A stretch of 23,553 nucleotides of DNA. It comes from a virus. Made by a program: the position numbers and the translations under genes. Shown in pieces: positions 12,121-20,261 of this stretch. Where the stretch lies: the IMG/VR virus record IMGVR_UViG_3300013126_000251, positions 1 to 23,553 of that record; one strand, 5' to 3'. Each line of letters begins with the position of its first letter. Within the stretch, counting starts at the first letter, position 1. The notes beneath the pieces are model-generated. The model was not told the origin of the DNA. It made no database searches and saw only the letters and a program-made list of their open reading frames with translations.

Positions 12121-13041
12121 ATGTCCATCCGTTTCGAGCGCAAGGCCGCGCTGCTCAAGACCGAGGCCGTCTACGCGACCGATCCCGTTCCGACCGGCGC
12201 CGCCAATGCCGTGCTGCTGAAGCGCGGCTCGTTCAACCCGCTGGAGGGCGAGCACCTGCCGCGCGAGCTGCTGCGCACCGGCTTCGGCAGTCATCCCGGC
12301 ACCTTCGTCGGCCGGCACGTCTCGTTCGAGCTGGCGGTGGATCTCGCGGGCTCCGGCGCCGCCGGCACGGCGCCGGCCTACGGCGCGATGCTGCGCGCGG
12401 CCGGCCTCGCCGAGACGATCGCCGCCGGCGTCAGCGTCACCTACACGCCGGTCGACACCGGCTTCGAAAGCCTCGGCGCCTACTTCAACCACGAGGACAC
12501 GCGCCACATCGCGACCGGCGCGCGCGGCAACGGCCGGCTGCTGTTCCAGAGGCAGCGCAATCCGGAACTCGTCCTGAACGGCCTCGGCCTGTGGCAGTCC
12601 GACACCGCCGTCGCGTTCCCCGCGCTGACCACGGCGGCCTGGAGGGATCCGCTGCCGTCGACCAAGGCCAACACGCCCACCTTCACGATCGACGGCGTGC
12701 CGGTCGTCGCGTCGAGCTTCGAGCTCGATCTCGGCCTGTCGGTCGCCTACCGCGAGCGCATCAACCAGCAGGACGTCCCGGTCCGCGATCGCCGGCCGAA
12801 GATCAAGGCGCTGATCGAGGAGCTGCCGATCGGCACCAAGGACTTCTTCGCCATGGTCGGCGGCGCGCCGGTGCCGCTCCAGTACGTGCACGGCGTCGGC
12901 GCCGGCAACGTCATCACCATCGCCATCGGCCTGGTGCAGCTCAAGCAGGTGCCGCGCCAGGAGGAGGAGACCGACACGATGCTGAACGTCGAAGGCGAGG
13001 TCACGCTGGGATCGCCCGAATTCTCCATCGCCTTCACCTGA
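12121..13041 (+). CDS. Major tail tube protein (siphovirus type)
   Basis: The 306-residue protein forms the stacked rings of the non-contractile tail. The N-terminus (FERKAALLKTEAVYATDPVP, then LLKRGSFNPLEGE) is typical of tail tube proteins of lambda-V-like and RcapMu-like phages. Further support comes from FVGRHVSFELAVDLAGSG, PAYGAMLRAAGLAETI and a late IALVQL-like strand before LGSPEFSIAFT. GAAGGAG lies about nine bases before the ATG. No sheath gene is present, so the virion has a flexible tail rather than Mu's contractile one. It is followed directly by the tail chaperone pair. Confidence 0.87.
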   Translation: MSIRFERKAALLKTEAVYATDPVPTGAANAVLLKRGSFNPLEGEHLPRELLRTGFGSHPGTFVGRHVSFELAVDLAGSGAAGTAPAYGAMLRAAGLAETIAAGVSVTYTPVDTGFESLGAYFNHEDTRHIATGARGNGRLLFQRQRNPELVLNGLGLWQSDTAVAFPALTTAAWRDPLPSTKANTPTFTIDGVPVVASSFELDLGLSVAYRERINQQDVPVRDRRPKIKALIEELPIGTKDFFAMVGGAPVPLQYVHGVGAGNVITIAIGLVQLKQVPRQEEETDTMLNVEGEVTLGSPEFSIAFT

Positions 13042-13071
13042 TCTCGTTAAGCCACGAAAGGACGACAGCCC

Positions 13072-13404
13072 GTGTTCGATTTTCAGCAAGCGTATCGCTT
13101 CAAGTGGCCGGTGAAGGTGCTCGTGCCCACGCTGGAGGGGCAGCAGGAGAAGACGTTCACCGGCATCTTCCGCCTGATCGGCAAGGAAGAGCGCGAGGAG
13201 ATCGACAGGGACTTCGGCACGCTCGGCGCCACCGAGCTGGTGCGGCGGGCCTGGGAGGGTTGGGACCAGCTCACCGAACGGGGCGAGCCGCTCGCCTACA
13301 GCGACGCCCGGCGCGACGAGCTCTACCAGGTGCCGTTCATCGCGTCGGGCGTCGCGCGCGCCTACTGGACGGCGATCACCGGGGCGCTGCTCGAAAAAAA
13401 CTGA
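13072..13404 (+). CDS. Tail assembly chaperone, short form (lambda gpG-like)
   Basis: A 110-residue protein between tail tube and tape measure, the universal place for the G chaperone that keeps tape measure protein soluble during tail assembly. It starts at GTG with AAAGGA about ten bases upstream. It contains VKVLVPTLEGQQEKTFTGIF, FRLIGKEEREEI and YQVPFIASGVARAYWTAIT, and ends in LLEKN at a stop just after an A-run. The small size and ending at the slippery site fit family G. The extended product is given separately. Confidence 0.85.
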   Translation: MFDFQQAYRFKWPVKVLVPTLEGQQEKTFTGIFRLIGKEEREEIDRDFGTLGATELVRRAWEGWDQLTERGEPLAYSDARRDELYQVPFIASGVARAYWTAITGALLEKN

Positions 13405-13838
13405 AGCGCGCGGCGCGGCAGTGGGTCGACTGGCGATCCGCCGCCGCCCCGCGCCGGACCACGGACGACGAGCGCGGCGAGATCGCGGCACAGCTCGCGG
13501 AACTCGGGGCCGACCCAGCGGAGACGATGTCGGAATGGACCGGCGGCACGATTGCAGAGACCACGGACGGGGCGGGACCGCTCGCGCTGCCGGTCGAGCT
13601 GGAGCCGGCGGTGAGCGCGTTCCTGCTCGCCGCGACGCAATGGCGCTGGGCGACCGCCGGCCGCTCGATCGTCGTGCAGGGCTTCCCGATCGTCGAGATG
13701 GAGTCGCGCCGCGTCGGCCTGGACTATGGCGGCCTGCGCGCGGCGCTGGCCTTCGCCGGCCGCCGGCTCACGCCGGAGGACTTCGCCTCGGTGCGCGTCA
13801 TGGAGGCGCACGCGCTGAAGCTGTTGGCGCGATCGTGA
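13072..13838 (+). CDS. Tail assembly chaperone, -1 frameshift fusion (gpGT-like)
   Basis: Join of 13072-13401 with 13401-13838 after a -1 slip, giving about 255 residues. The second frame continues KKLKRAARQWVDWRS and later TGGTIAETTDG, VSAFLLAATQWRWA, IEME-like VEMESRRVGLDYGG and FASVRVMEAHALKLLARS, then stops ten bases before the tape measure gene. That region has no credible start of its own at the right place, and its protein-like composition is only explained by read-in from G. In lambda the T half recruits tail tube protein to the tape measure complex. Seen: site and frames. Inferred: efficiency. Confidence 0.82.
13395..13401 (+). promoter_or_regulatory. Programmed -1 frameshift site, A AAA AAC
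   Basis: The zero-frame codons are GAA AAA AAC TGA, so the heptamer A AAA AAC is in perfect slippery register and is followed at once by the G stop. A possible stimulatory stem (GGCGCGG at 13412-13418 with CCGCGCC at 13449-13455) begins 11 bases downstream. This matches the conserved G/GT frameshift of long-tailed phages. Confidence 0.9.
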
Positions 13839-13848
13839 GGGCGCGCGC

Positions 13849-16800
13849 ATGACCGAAGTCAAGGCACGCCTCACCCTCGACACGTCGGACTTCGAACGGG
13901 GTTCCGCCAAGGTCGACCAGACCCGCGAGCAGTTCCAGCAGAAGACCGACCGGCGCAACGCCGAGGCCGAGGCCAAGGAGGCGGCGCGCAGCAAGGCCGC
14001 CGCCGATCGCGAGGCGCGTCGCCTGGCCGACAGGGAGGCGAAGGAGCAGGCCGCGACCGAGCGTGACGCCAAGCGCGCCGCCGCGACCGTCGAGCGGGAG
14101 GCCAGGCGCCAGGCCGACGCCGAGGCGCGCGAGCAGTCGACGGCCAAGCGGCGCGAGGAGCGCGCCCAGGCCGAGGCGGCGAAGGCCGCCGAGCGCGCGG
14201 CCCGCCAGGCGGCCACTGCGCAACGTACGGCCGAGCAGCAGGTCGCCAACGAGAACCGGCGGGTGGCCCAGCGCGCCGGCCAGCTCCAGCTCCAGCTCAA
14301 CGACATCTTCACGTCGATCGGCAGCGGGCAGAACCCGCTCACCGTGGCGATCCAGCAGGGGCCGCAGATCACCCAGATCTACGGCGGCCTCGGCGCGACG
14401 ATCGCCGCCATCCCGAAGGGCCTGCTGCTGGCCGGCGCGGCGGCGGCGGCCTTCTTCGGCATCCTCGCCGCCGGCGTGTCGGCCGCGGCCGAGACGGCGC
14501 AGCGGCAGCGCCAGTTCAACATCGAGCTGCAGGCGACCGGCAACATCGCGGCCGTCACGGCGCAGCGCCTCGACGAGCTGGTGCAGATCGAGGCGCAGCG
14601 GCCCGGCGCCAACCGGGCCGACACGGCGTCGTCGCTCGGCGTCTTCGCCCGCAACCCGGCGATCTCGGCCGAGGAGACCCTGGCCCGGGCGCTCGGCGTC
14701 GCGCGCGACCTCGCGCGGGTCAACCAGGTCGAGCTGCCGGCCTCGGCGCAGGAGCTCAACCAGTCGCTCGACGGCACCGCCGCCGGCGCGCGCAAGCTCG
14801 ACGCCGCCTACAACATCCTGACGGCGGCGGAGTACGAGCAGATTCGGCTGCTCGACGAGCAGGGCCGTAAGGTCGAGATCGTCAACATCGTCCTGGCCGC
14901 GGCCGAGCGCCGGTTCAAGGGCCTGAACGAGCAGGGCATCTCGCCGACCTCGAAGTACCTCAACGAGCTGGGCAACGCCTGGACGAATTTCGTCGACAAG
15001 GTCGGCCAGTCGAAGCTCGCCCGGGGCACGATGTGGGCCGGCGCCCAGGCGCTGAAGGGCGGCGCGATGCTGTTCGGCGGCCCGCCGCAGCAATCGCCGA
15101 ACGCCGGCGTGCCCGACGCCAAGGACGTCGCCGACGCCCAGGAGTCGCTGCGCGTCGCCGAGGCGCGGCTCGCACAGCTCCGCGAGCAGCACGGCGCGGC
15201 GCGCCCCGAGGCGAAGCCGTGGATCCAGGCCGAGATCGACAAGGCCAACGCGCTGGTCAAGGACCTGCAGGCGAACGTCGCCAACCTGCGCGCCCAGACG
15301 GCCGGCGCCACCGAGCAGCAGGCGGCGGCGCAGGCGCAGTCGGTGCAGGCCGAGACGGAGCGCGTCAAGAAGGCGGCGCAGGACACCGTCGCGGCGCTCA
15401 ACACCGTCGAGCTGCAGCGGCGCAAGCTGCTCGCCGATCGGGAGAAGCTTTCGGGCTACCTGCAGAACGGCCTGGTGTCGCCGGAGGATGCCAAGGCGGC
15501 ACGCGAGGCGATCCAGACGATCGACGGCCAGCTCGCCGCGCTGAACACGACGGCCGAGAAGCTGCACATCGACCAGGTGATCGAGGAGAAGATCGCCAAG
15601 CTGCCGCCGCACCTGCAGCCGCTGGAGCGCGCCTTCCAGGCGGCGTTGAAGCAGGGCGAGGCGGCGGGCCTCAAGGGCGCGGCGCTGATCGAGTTCGCCG
15701 AGAAGGCGCGGGCCAATGTCGCCCAGCAGCTCGCCTCGCAGACGCAGGAACAGATCGCGCTGCTGGGCGAGGAGGCGCAGGCCGCCCTTCGCGTCGCCGA
15801 CGCCTACGGCAGGAGCCGGGCCGAGGGCCTGCGCGCCGCGGCGATCGGCGCGGCGGGCGTCGCCGAAAGCCAGGGCCAGATCGCACCGGGCACCGCCGGC
15901 GCCGTCGCCCGGCAGCAGCTCGAGAAGCAGGCGGCGGCCACGGTCGCCGCCGCCGCCGAGAAGAACCGCGCCTACGGCGAGGAGATCGCGGCGCTCGAAC
16001 GGTTGACGGCGGCCGAAGCCCAGTCGGTCGAGGCGGCGCGCGAGGCCGAGCGCGTCAACCGCGTGGCCGCCTTCGCGGCCGAGCTGCGCGCCCAGGCCGA
16101 GGCGTCGGGCAGCGTGGCGATCGTCGCCGCGGCCGAACGGCAGATCGCGAAGTACGACGAGCTCTCCCGCAAGCAGCTCGAGCTGGACCGCCGGCGGGCG
16201 GCCAACCAGCTCAACGCGCAGTTCGATCCCGACACGGCCTACGCGCAACAGATGGCCCAGCTCGCCGAGCTGGAGCGGACCGGCGTCCTCACCCCGCGCG
16301 CCGTGGCCGAAGCGACCCGGCAGTACGAGCAGCAACGGCTGGAAAGCAGCCGCGATGCGACGGATGGGATGATCGCCGGGCTGCGTCGCTATGCCGACGA
16401 GGCGACGAACGCCGGCCGGGCGGCGGGCGAGGGCATCGCGTCGGGCATGCGCACGGCGGAGGACGCCGTCGTGCAGTTCGCCATGACGGGATCGTTCAAC
16501 TTCAACCAGTTCGCCAACTCGGTGATCGCCGACCTGGTGCGGGTGGCGACGCGGCAGGCGATCACCGGGCCGCTGGCGAAGGCGGCGGGCTCGGCGCTGT
16601 CGGGGATCGGCGACTGGCTCGGCGGGATGTTCGGCGGCGGGAGCAGCGGCTTCAACGTGCCGGGCATCGGCACCGGCACCGGCTACACCTATCACGCCGG
16701 CGGCGTCGCCGGCGACGGGGGCGTGCCGACGCGCGTCCTGCCCCTCTCGGCCTGGCAGGGCGCGCCGCGCCTGCACGGCGGCGGCATCTCCGGCGGAATT

Positions 16801-17121
16801 CCGGGGCTGGGCGCCAACGAGGTGCCGACCGTCCTCGAGCGCGGCGAGGAGGTGCTGACCGCCGACGATCCGCGCCACCGCGGCAATCTCGGCCGCGGCG
16901 GCATGCCGGTGCTCAAGCTCGACGTCCGGCTGATCGACAAGACCGACAAGGGCACGACGATCCGCGCCGAGCAGGGCGTCGGGCCCGATGGCGCGCCGCG
17001 GCTCGACGTCATCGTCGAGATGGCGGAGCGGCGGATGGCCGAGAACGTGGCGCGCGATCGCGGCGCGCTCTCCAGCGCCCTCAAGGGCACGTTCGGCCTG
17101 CAGACGGTGGGGCGCTCGTGA
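13849..17121 (+). CDS. Tail length tape measure protein
   Basis: Largest gene here (1090 aa). Residues 20-145 are an almost unbroken Ala/Glu/Lys/Arg coiled coil. The tape measure signature QLQLQLNDIFTSIGSGQNPL and IQQGPQITQIYGG lies at 145-180, followed by a hydrophobic segment at 186-214 (GLLLAGAAAAAFFGILAAGV). Long helices fill the centre. The C-terminus has Gly-rich stretches and the family's NEVPTVLERGEEVLT at about 988-1003. It sets tail length, fills the tail tube, and the hydrophobic part may help DNA cross the host membrane. Its ATG has a weak GAGGG and lies ten bases after the T stop. Its stop overlaps the next GTG. Confidence 0.93.
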   Translation: MTEVKARLTLDTSDFERGSAKVDQTREQFQQKTDRRNAEAEAKEAARSKAAADREARRLADREAKEQAATERDAKRAAATVEREARRQADAEAREQSTAKRREERAQAEAAKAAERAARQAATAQRTAEQQVANENRRVAQRAGQLQLQLNDIFTSIGSGQNPLTVAIQQGPQITQIYGGLGATIAAIPKGLLLAGAAAAAFFGILAAGVSAAAETAQRQRQFNIELQATGNIAAVTAQRLDELVQIEAQRPGANRADTASSLGVFARNPAISAEETLARALGVARDLARVNQVELPASAQELNQSLDGTAAGARKLDAAYNILTAAEYEQIRLLDEQGRKVEIVNIVLAAAERRFKGLNEQGISPTSKYLNELGNAWTNFVDKVGQSKLARGTMWAGAQALKGGAMLFGGPPQQSPNAGVPDAKDVADAQESLRVAEARLAQLREQHGAARPEAKPWIQAEIDKANALVKDLQANVANLRAQTAGATEQQAAAQAQSVQAETERVKKAAQDTVAALNTVELQRRKLLADREKLSGYLQNGLVSPEDAKAAREAIQTIDGQLAALNTTAEKLHIDQVIEEKIAKLPPHLQPLERAFQAALKQGEAAGLKGAALIEFAEKARANVAQQLASQTQEQIALLGEEAQAALRVADAYGRSRAEGLRAAAIGAAGVAESQGQIAPGTAGAVARQQLEKQAAATVAAAAEKNRAYGEEIAALERLTAAEAQSVEAAREAERVNRVAAFAAELRAQAEASGSVAIVAAAERQIAKYDELSRKQLELDRRRAANQLNAQFDPDTAYAQQMAQLAELERTGVLTPRAVAEATRQYEQQRLESSRDATDGMIAGLRRYADEATNAGRAAGEGIASGMRTAEDAVVQFAMTGSFNFNQFANSVIADLVRVATRQAITGPLAKAAGSALSGIGDWLGGMFGGGSSGFNVPGIGTGTGYTYHAGGVAGDGGVPTRVLPLSAWQGAPRLHGGGISGGIPGLGANEVPTVLERGEEVLTADDPRHRGNLGRGGMPVLKLDVRLIDKTDKGTTIRAEQGVGPDGAPRLDVIVEMAERRMAENVARDRGALSSALKGTFGLQTVGRS

Positions 17122-17597
17122 CGACCGCCATCGACTATCCGCGCACGCTGCCGTTGCCGCTGGTGCCGGGCTACGGCCTGCGCCGCCGGCCGAACATCCT
17201 GCGCACCGAGAAGGAAGACGGCCACGCCCGCCAGCGCCGGCGCACGATCGATAGCCCGTCCGACTATCCCGTCGTCTTCGAGTTCACGGCCGCCGAATAC
17301 ATGGTGTTCGACAGCTGGTTCCACTACGACGCGGCGGACGGCGCGGCCTGGTTCAACATCGAGCTGCTGGCCGCGATCGGCCTCGCGAACCATGAGGCGC
17401 GGGTCAAGGAGGGCAAGCTCGACGACGACCTGTTGCCGGGCGGCAACTGGCGCGTGGCCTGCGTGCTCGAAACGCGCCAGCGGCCGATGCTCGACCCGGG
17501 CGTCATGGCACTCCTGGCGAACGATACGGCCGACGCGCTGCTCGCGGCGATGGCCGCCTTCCACACGCTCGTCGAAACCCAGCTCTGGCCCGATTGA
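17118..17597 (+). CDS. Distal/minor tail protein (159 aa)
   Basis: Starts at GTG inside the tape measure stop (GTGA), with GGTGGGG just upstream. The opening TAIDYPRTLPLPLVPGYGLR, then RPNILRTEKEDGHARQRRR, is a pattern I recall from minor tail proteins coded after the tape measure in transposable siphophages. Then come FTAAEYMVFDSWFHY, WFNIEL and GNWRVACVLETRQRP. The position equals that of lambda gpM or the distal-tail protein, so it probably forms part of the tail tip ring. The longer upstream frame is antisense-like shadow of the tape measure and is left out. Confidence 0.72.
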   Translation: MTTAIDYPRTLPLPLVPGYGLRRRPNILRTEKEDGHARQRRRTIDSPSDYPVVFEFTAAEYMVFDSWFHYDAADGAAWFNIELLAAIGLANHEARVKEGKLDDDLLPGGNWRVACVLETRQRPMLDPGVMALLANDTADALLAAMAAFHTLVETQLWPD

Positions 17598-17609
17598 GGA
17601 CACGCGCCC

Positions 17610-18878
17610 ATGCCCACCATTGCCGAAGATCTCGCCGCCGCCGTCGCCCTGGCGCAGGCCGACGCCGCCAAGCTCGACGCCGTCGTGCACGGCCCGGCCG
17701 CCGGCCCGACCTCGCTGGTCGCGACCGATGCCGGCGACGCGAAGACGCTGGCCCGCATCACCGCCGAGGCCGCCGCTGCGGCGGCGGCCGGCGTCGTGCC
17801 TTTCACGCCGCCGGTGCCGTGGGTGTCCGGGCTCAATGCGGTCGTCGGGCCGCCGGCGACGGCGGTGATCTACCTGGGCGAGAGCTACTTCTGCAACACC
17901 GGCCACGTGACGGCCGCCACCTTCGCCCCTGACGCCGGCAAGTGGACGAAGCTCGCCGCCAAGGGCGTCGATGCGACGACGCCGGTGAGCGCCAAGGGCG
18001 ATCTATACGGGCATGACGGATCGGCCGCCGAGCGCGTGCCGGTCGGCACAGATGGCTCGGTGCTCATGGCGCGAGCGGTCGCGGTGCTGGGTCTCCAATA
18101 CGTCTCGCCCTTCACGGGCACGATCTTCGGCCTCACCTACGCCAACAACGCCACCGATCCGACGAATGACATCGACATCGTCGCGGGCGGCGGCATGTCG
18201 GACGACGGCACCGAGTGGATCGCGATCGCGGCCACCACCAAGCAGCTCGACGTCGCCGCCGAGGCCGACAACGGCGCGACGCCCACTGGCATGCTCGGCC
18301 CGGCCGCCGCGATCGGCAACTACGACTATGCGCTGTGGGCGATCAAGAACCCGACGACGGGGGAAAGCCGCGTCTTCGCCGAGAAGCAGGATACGGCGCC
18401 GACCTTGCCGGACGGCTTCACCAAGAAGCGGCAGTTCGGCTTCATCCAGCGCGTCGCCGGCGCGATCGCGCCCTTCACGACTTACGAGACGGCCGGTGGC
18501 GGACTGGAGTTCTGGTGGAATTCGCCAACCTCGGATTTCTTTCATAGCAATCTGTTGACCAACGCCAGGCGGACCGACGCGATCCGCGTGCCGAAGACTT
18601 TTTCCGTGCTCGCGAAGGTCACGATCCAGATCTACGACAGCACCACCGGCACGAATATTCGCATCGCGCGAGTGGGAGAGACCGACGTCGCGGTCACGGC
18701 GGATGGCTCGAATGGTGGCGCGGCCAACATGGGATATGCCGTCGGCGTGGTGGTCGCCATGGCCCATATGGACCTGCGGACCAGCGCCGACGGCAAGATC
18801 GCCGCGCGCTGCCAGACGGCAATGACCATCGATCAATACAATTGCGTCACAAACGGCTTCACCTGGTCGCGGAGGTAG
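17610..18878 (+). CDS. Tail-fibre-like / receptor-binding protein (422 aa)
   Basis: Residues 1-60 are Ala-rich helix (DLAAAVALAQADAAKLDAVV) of the kind that anchors a trimeric fibre. At about 124-152 the segment KGDLYGHDGSAAERVPVGTD and GSVLMA matches a short motif frequent in phage tail fibres. The C-terminal 230 residues are beta-rich (DIDIVAGGGMSDDGTEWIAI, RQFGFIQRVAGAI, FEFWW-like LEFWWNSP) and end in CVTNGFTWSRR. The base composition of the last third is visibly less GC-rich than the flanks, as expected of a swapped receptor-binding end. It sits inside the tail-tip block rather than after the J-like gene. GAGG lies about nine bases upstream of the ATG. Confidence 0.65.
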   Translation: MPTIAEDLAAAVALAQADAAKLDAVVHGPAAGPTSLVATDAGDAKTLARITAEAAAAAAAGVVPFTPPVPWVSGLNAVVGPPATAVIYLGESYFCNTGHVTAATFAPDAGKWTKLAAKGVDATTPVSAKGDLYGHDGSAAERVPVGTDGSVLMARAVAVLGLQYVSPFTGTIFGLTYANNATDPTNDIDIVAGGGMSDDGTEWIAIAATTKQLDVAAEADNGATPTGMLGPAAAIGNYDYALWAIKNPTTGESRVFAEKQDTAPTLPDGFTKKRQFGFIQRVAGAIAPFTTYETAGGGLEFWWNSPTSDFFHSNLLTNARRTDAIRVPKTFSVLAKVTIQIYDSTTGTNIRIARVGETDVAVTADGSNGGAANMGYAVGVVVAMAHMDLRTSADGKIAARCQTAMTIDQYNCVTNGFTWSRR

Positions 18879-18880
18879 CC

Positions 18881-19306
18881 ATGCTCACCGAACAAGAAAT
18901 CATCGCCGCCACCAGGCCCGTCCTCTTCGTCGTCAAGAACGCTGACGGGTCGATCCGCAGCCACGGCAGCACGCGGCCGGCCGGGCCGTGCGAGGCCTAC
19001 TACGCCGACGATCCGGCAATCGTCGCCGAGCTGACGAAGCCCCGCGTGCCACCCTCGATCGCCAACTGGAAGGCGCACGCCATCCTGAAGGTCGACAACA
19101 AGCACCAGGCAGTGCTCGACGTCATCGCGGCGATCGCCGACCCGGCGACCCGGGAGCTGGTGCAGATCGCGTTCGAGCGGCTCGACCCGATCCCGCGCGC
19201 CAGCACGACGCTCGTCTCGCTGCTGACGCACCCCACGGTGGGCTACGACGAGGCCGGCGTCGACGACCTGTTCGTCCGCGGCAACGCGCTGCAGATCGAT
19301 CCGTGA
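18881..19306 (+). CDS. Unknown tail-region protein (141 aa), possible fibre partner
   Basis: A strong GGAGG five bases before the ATG fixes the start. The first part (LTEQEIIAATRPVLFVVKNA, then DGSIRSHGSTRPAGPCEAYY) is mixed alpha/beta. The rest is helical (WKAHAILKVDNKHQAVLDVI and ELVQIAFERLDPIP). It follows the fibre-like gene by two bases and overlaps the DUF1833-like gene. By place it may be a fibre assembly or connecting protein, but I do not recognise the family. Codon use is again high-GC, unlike the end of the gene before it. Confidence 0.6.
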   Translation: MLTEQEIIAATRPVLFVVKNADGSIRSHGSTRPAGPCEAYYADDPAIVAELTKPRVPPSIANWKAHAILKVDNKHQAVLDVIAAIADPATRELVQIAFERLDPIPRASTTLVSLLTHPTVGYDEAGVDDLFVRGNALQIDP

Positions 19307-19848
19307 CCGATCCCGTCTACTCCGAGGCGATCCGGGAAGCCTACGCGCTGGCGCCGGTGAACGACGCCGTCGTGCACACGCTGGAGATCCGGCACCCCTC
19401 GTTCGTCGGCGACGACGGCCTGCCCGACTCGGCGTGGGTCGTGCTGAACGGCAAGGACCTGGTCGCGACCATCGAGGCGAGCGCGCCGGTGCGCGGCGGC
19501 GAGGCCGTGACCTTCATCGGCGTCTATTTCGAGCTGACCTTCCCGCCGATCGAGAACGCACCGTCGCCCGAGATGGAGCTGGCGATCGACGCGGTGACGC
19601 GGGAGATTTTCCAGAACCTCGACCGGGCCGTGAAGTCGCGGACCAAGATCGTCGCCTGCTATAGGGTCTACCTGGCGAGCGACCTCACCGTGCCGCAGCG
19701 CCTGCCGCCCGACGAGTTCACGCTGTCGAACGCCGAGGGCGACGCCCATGCGCTGCGCGCCCGGGCGCGGGTGCCGGTCGACCTGCGCGCCACGTTTCCG
19801 CGCGGGCTCTATACCGCGTCGGAATTCCCCGGGCTGCTCGGCCGATGA
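19303..19848 (+). CDS. DUF1833-like minor tail protein (181 aa)
   Basis: Matches my recollection of DUF1833: SEAIREAYALAPVNDAVVHT, LEIRHPSFVGDDG, then VRGGEAVTFIGVYFELTFPP and REIFQNLDRAVKSRTKI, ending in a YRVYLASDL strand and PRGLYTASEFPGL. Proteins of this family lie directly before the NlpC/P60 peptidase and the J-like protein in many siphophages and probably join the tail-tip hub. The GTG start overlaps the previous stop (GTGA) without its own good ribosome binding site. The end overlaps the peptidase ATG. Confidence 0.8.
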   Translation: MTDPVYSEAIREAYALAPVNDAVVHTLEIRHPSFVGDDGLPDSAWVVLNGKDLVATIEASAPVRGGEAVTFIGVYFELTFPPIENAPSPEMELAIDAVTREIFQNLDRAVKSRTKIVACYRVYLASDLTVPQRLPPDEFTLSNAEGDAHALRARARVPVDLRATFPRGLYTASEFPGLLGR

Positions 19849-20261
19849 ACGGGCAACACTGGTCGCTGCCCTTCATCGGCCTGCCCTATGCCCACGACGG
19901 CGAGGGGCCGCGCGCCTTCAACTGCTGGTTCTTCCTGCGCCACGTCCAGCGGGTCCGGTTCGGGCGCGACCTGCCGTCCTGGTCCTCGCCGCCGACGCGG
20001 CTCGGCCAGGCGCGCGCCCTGACGAGCTGGGCCGGCGCGTTCGGCTGGGTCGCGGTCGATCGGCCGATCTCGGGCGACGCCGTCTATCTCTCCCAGCTCC
20101 GCCACCCCAGCCATGTCGGCGTCTGGGTCGCCGACGTCGCGCGCGGCTCGGTGCTGCACTGCCTGCAGGGGGCGGGGTCGGTGTGCAGCCCGTCGAGCGT
20201 GCTGAAGGATCACGGCTGGAAGATCCTCGGCTGCTACCGCCCGGCCGGGGAGGTGCGCTGA
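19845..20261 (+). CDS. NlpC/P60-like tail peptidase (138 aa)
   Basis: A small cysteine peptidase of the tail tip, expected to cut cell-wall peptides during DNA injection. The probable nucleophile is Cys27 in RAFNCWFFLRHV, the base is His90 in HPSHVGVWVAD, and the third residue may be His105 in GSVLHCLQGAG. GDAVYL before the His strand also fits. The length is typical for the phage type. It sits between the DUF1833-like and J-like genes, as in lambda (K before J) and many transposable siphophages. ATG overlaps the previous stop (ATGA); its own stop overlaps the next ATG (TGATG). Confidence 0.82.
   Translation: MNGQHWSLPFIGLPYAHDGEGPRAFNCWFFLRHVQRVRFGRDLPSWSSPPTRLGQARALTSWAGAFGWVAVDRPISGDAVYLSQLRHPSHVGVWVADVARGSVLHCLQGAGSVCSPSSVLKDHGWKILGCYRPAGEVR

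Noticed and set aside
13798-16878. Open frame of more than 1000 codons antisense to the tape measure gene
   Set aside because: Its composition is Arg/Leu/Gly/Ala-rich with no domain, and it mirrors the coding frame of a well supported gene. In GC-rich DNA, stops are rare in such shadow frames.
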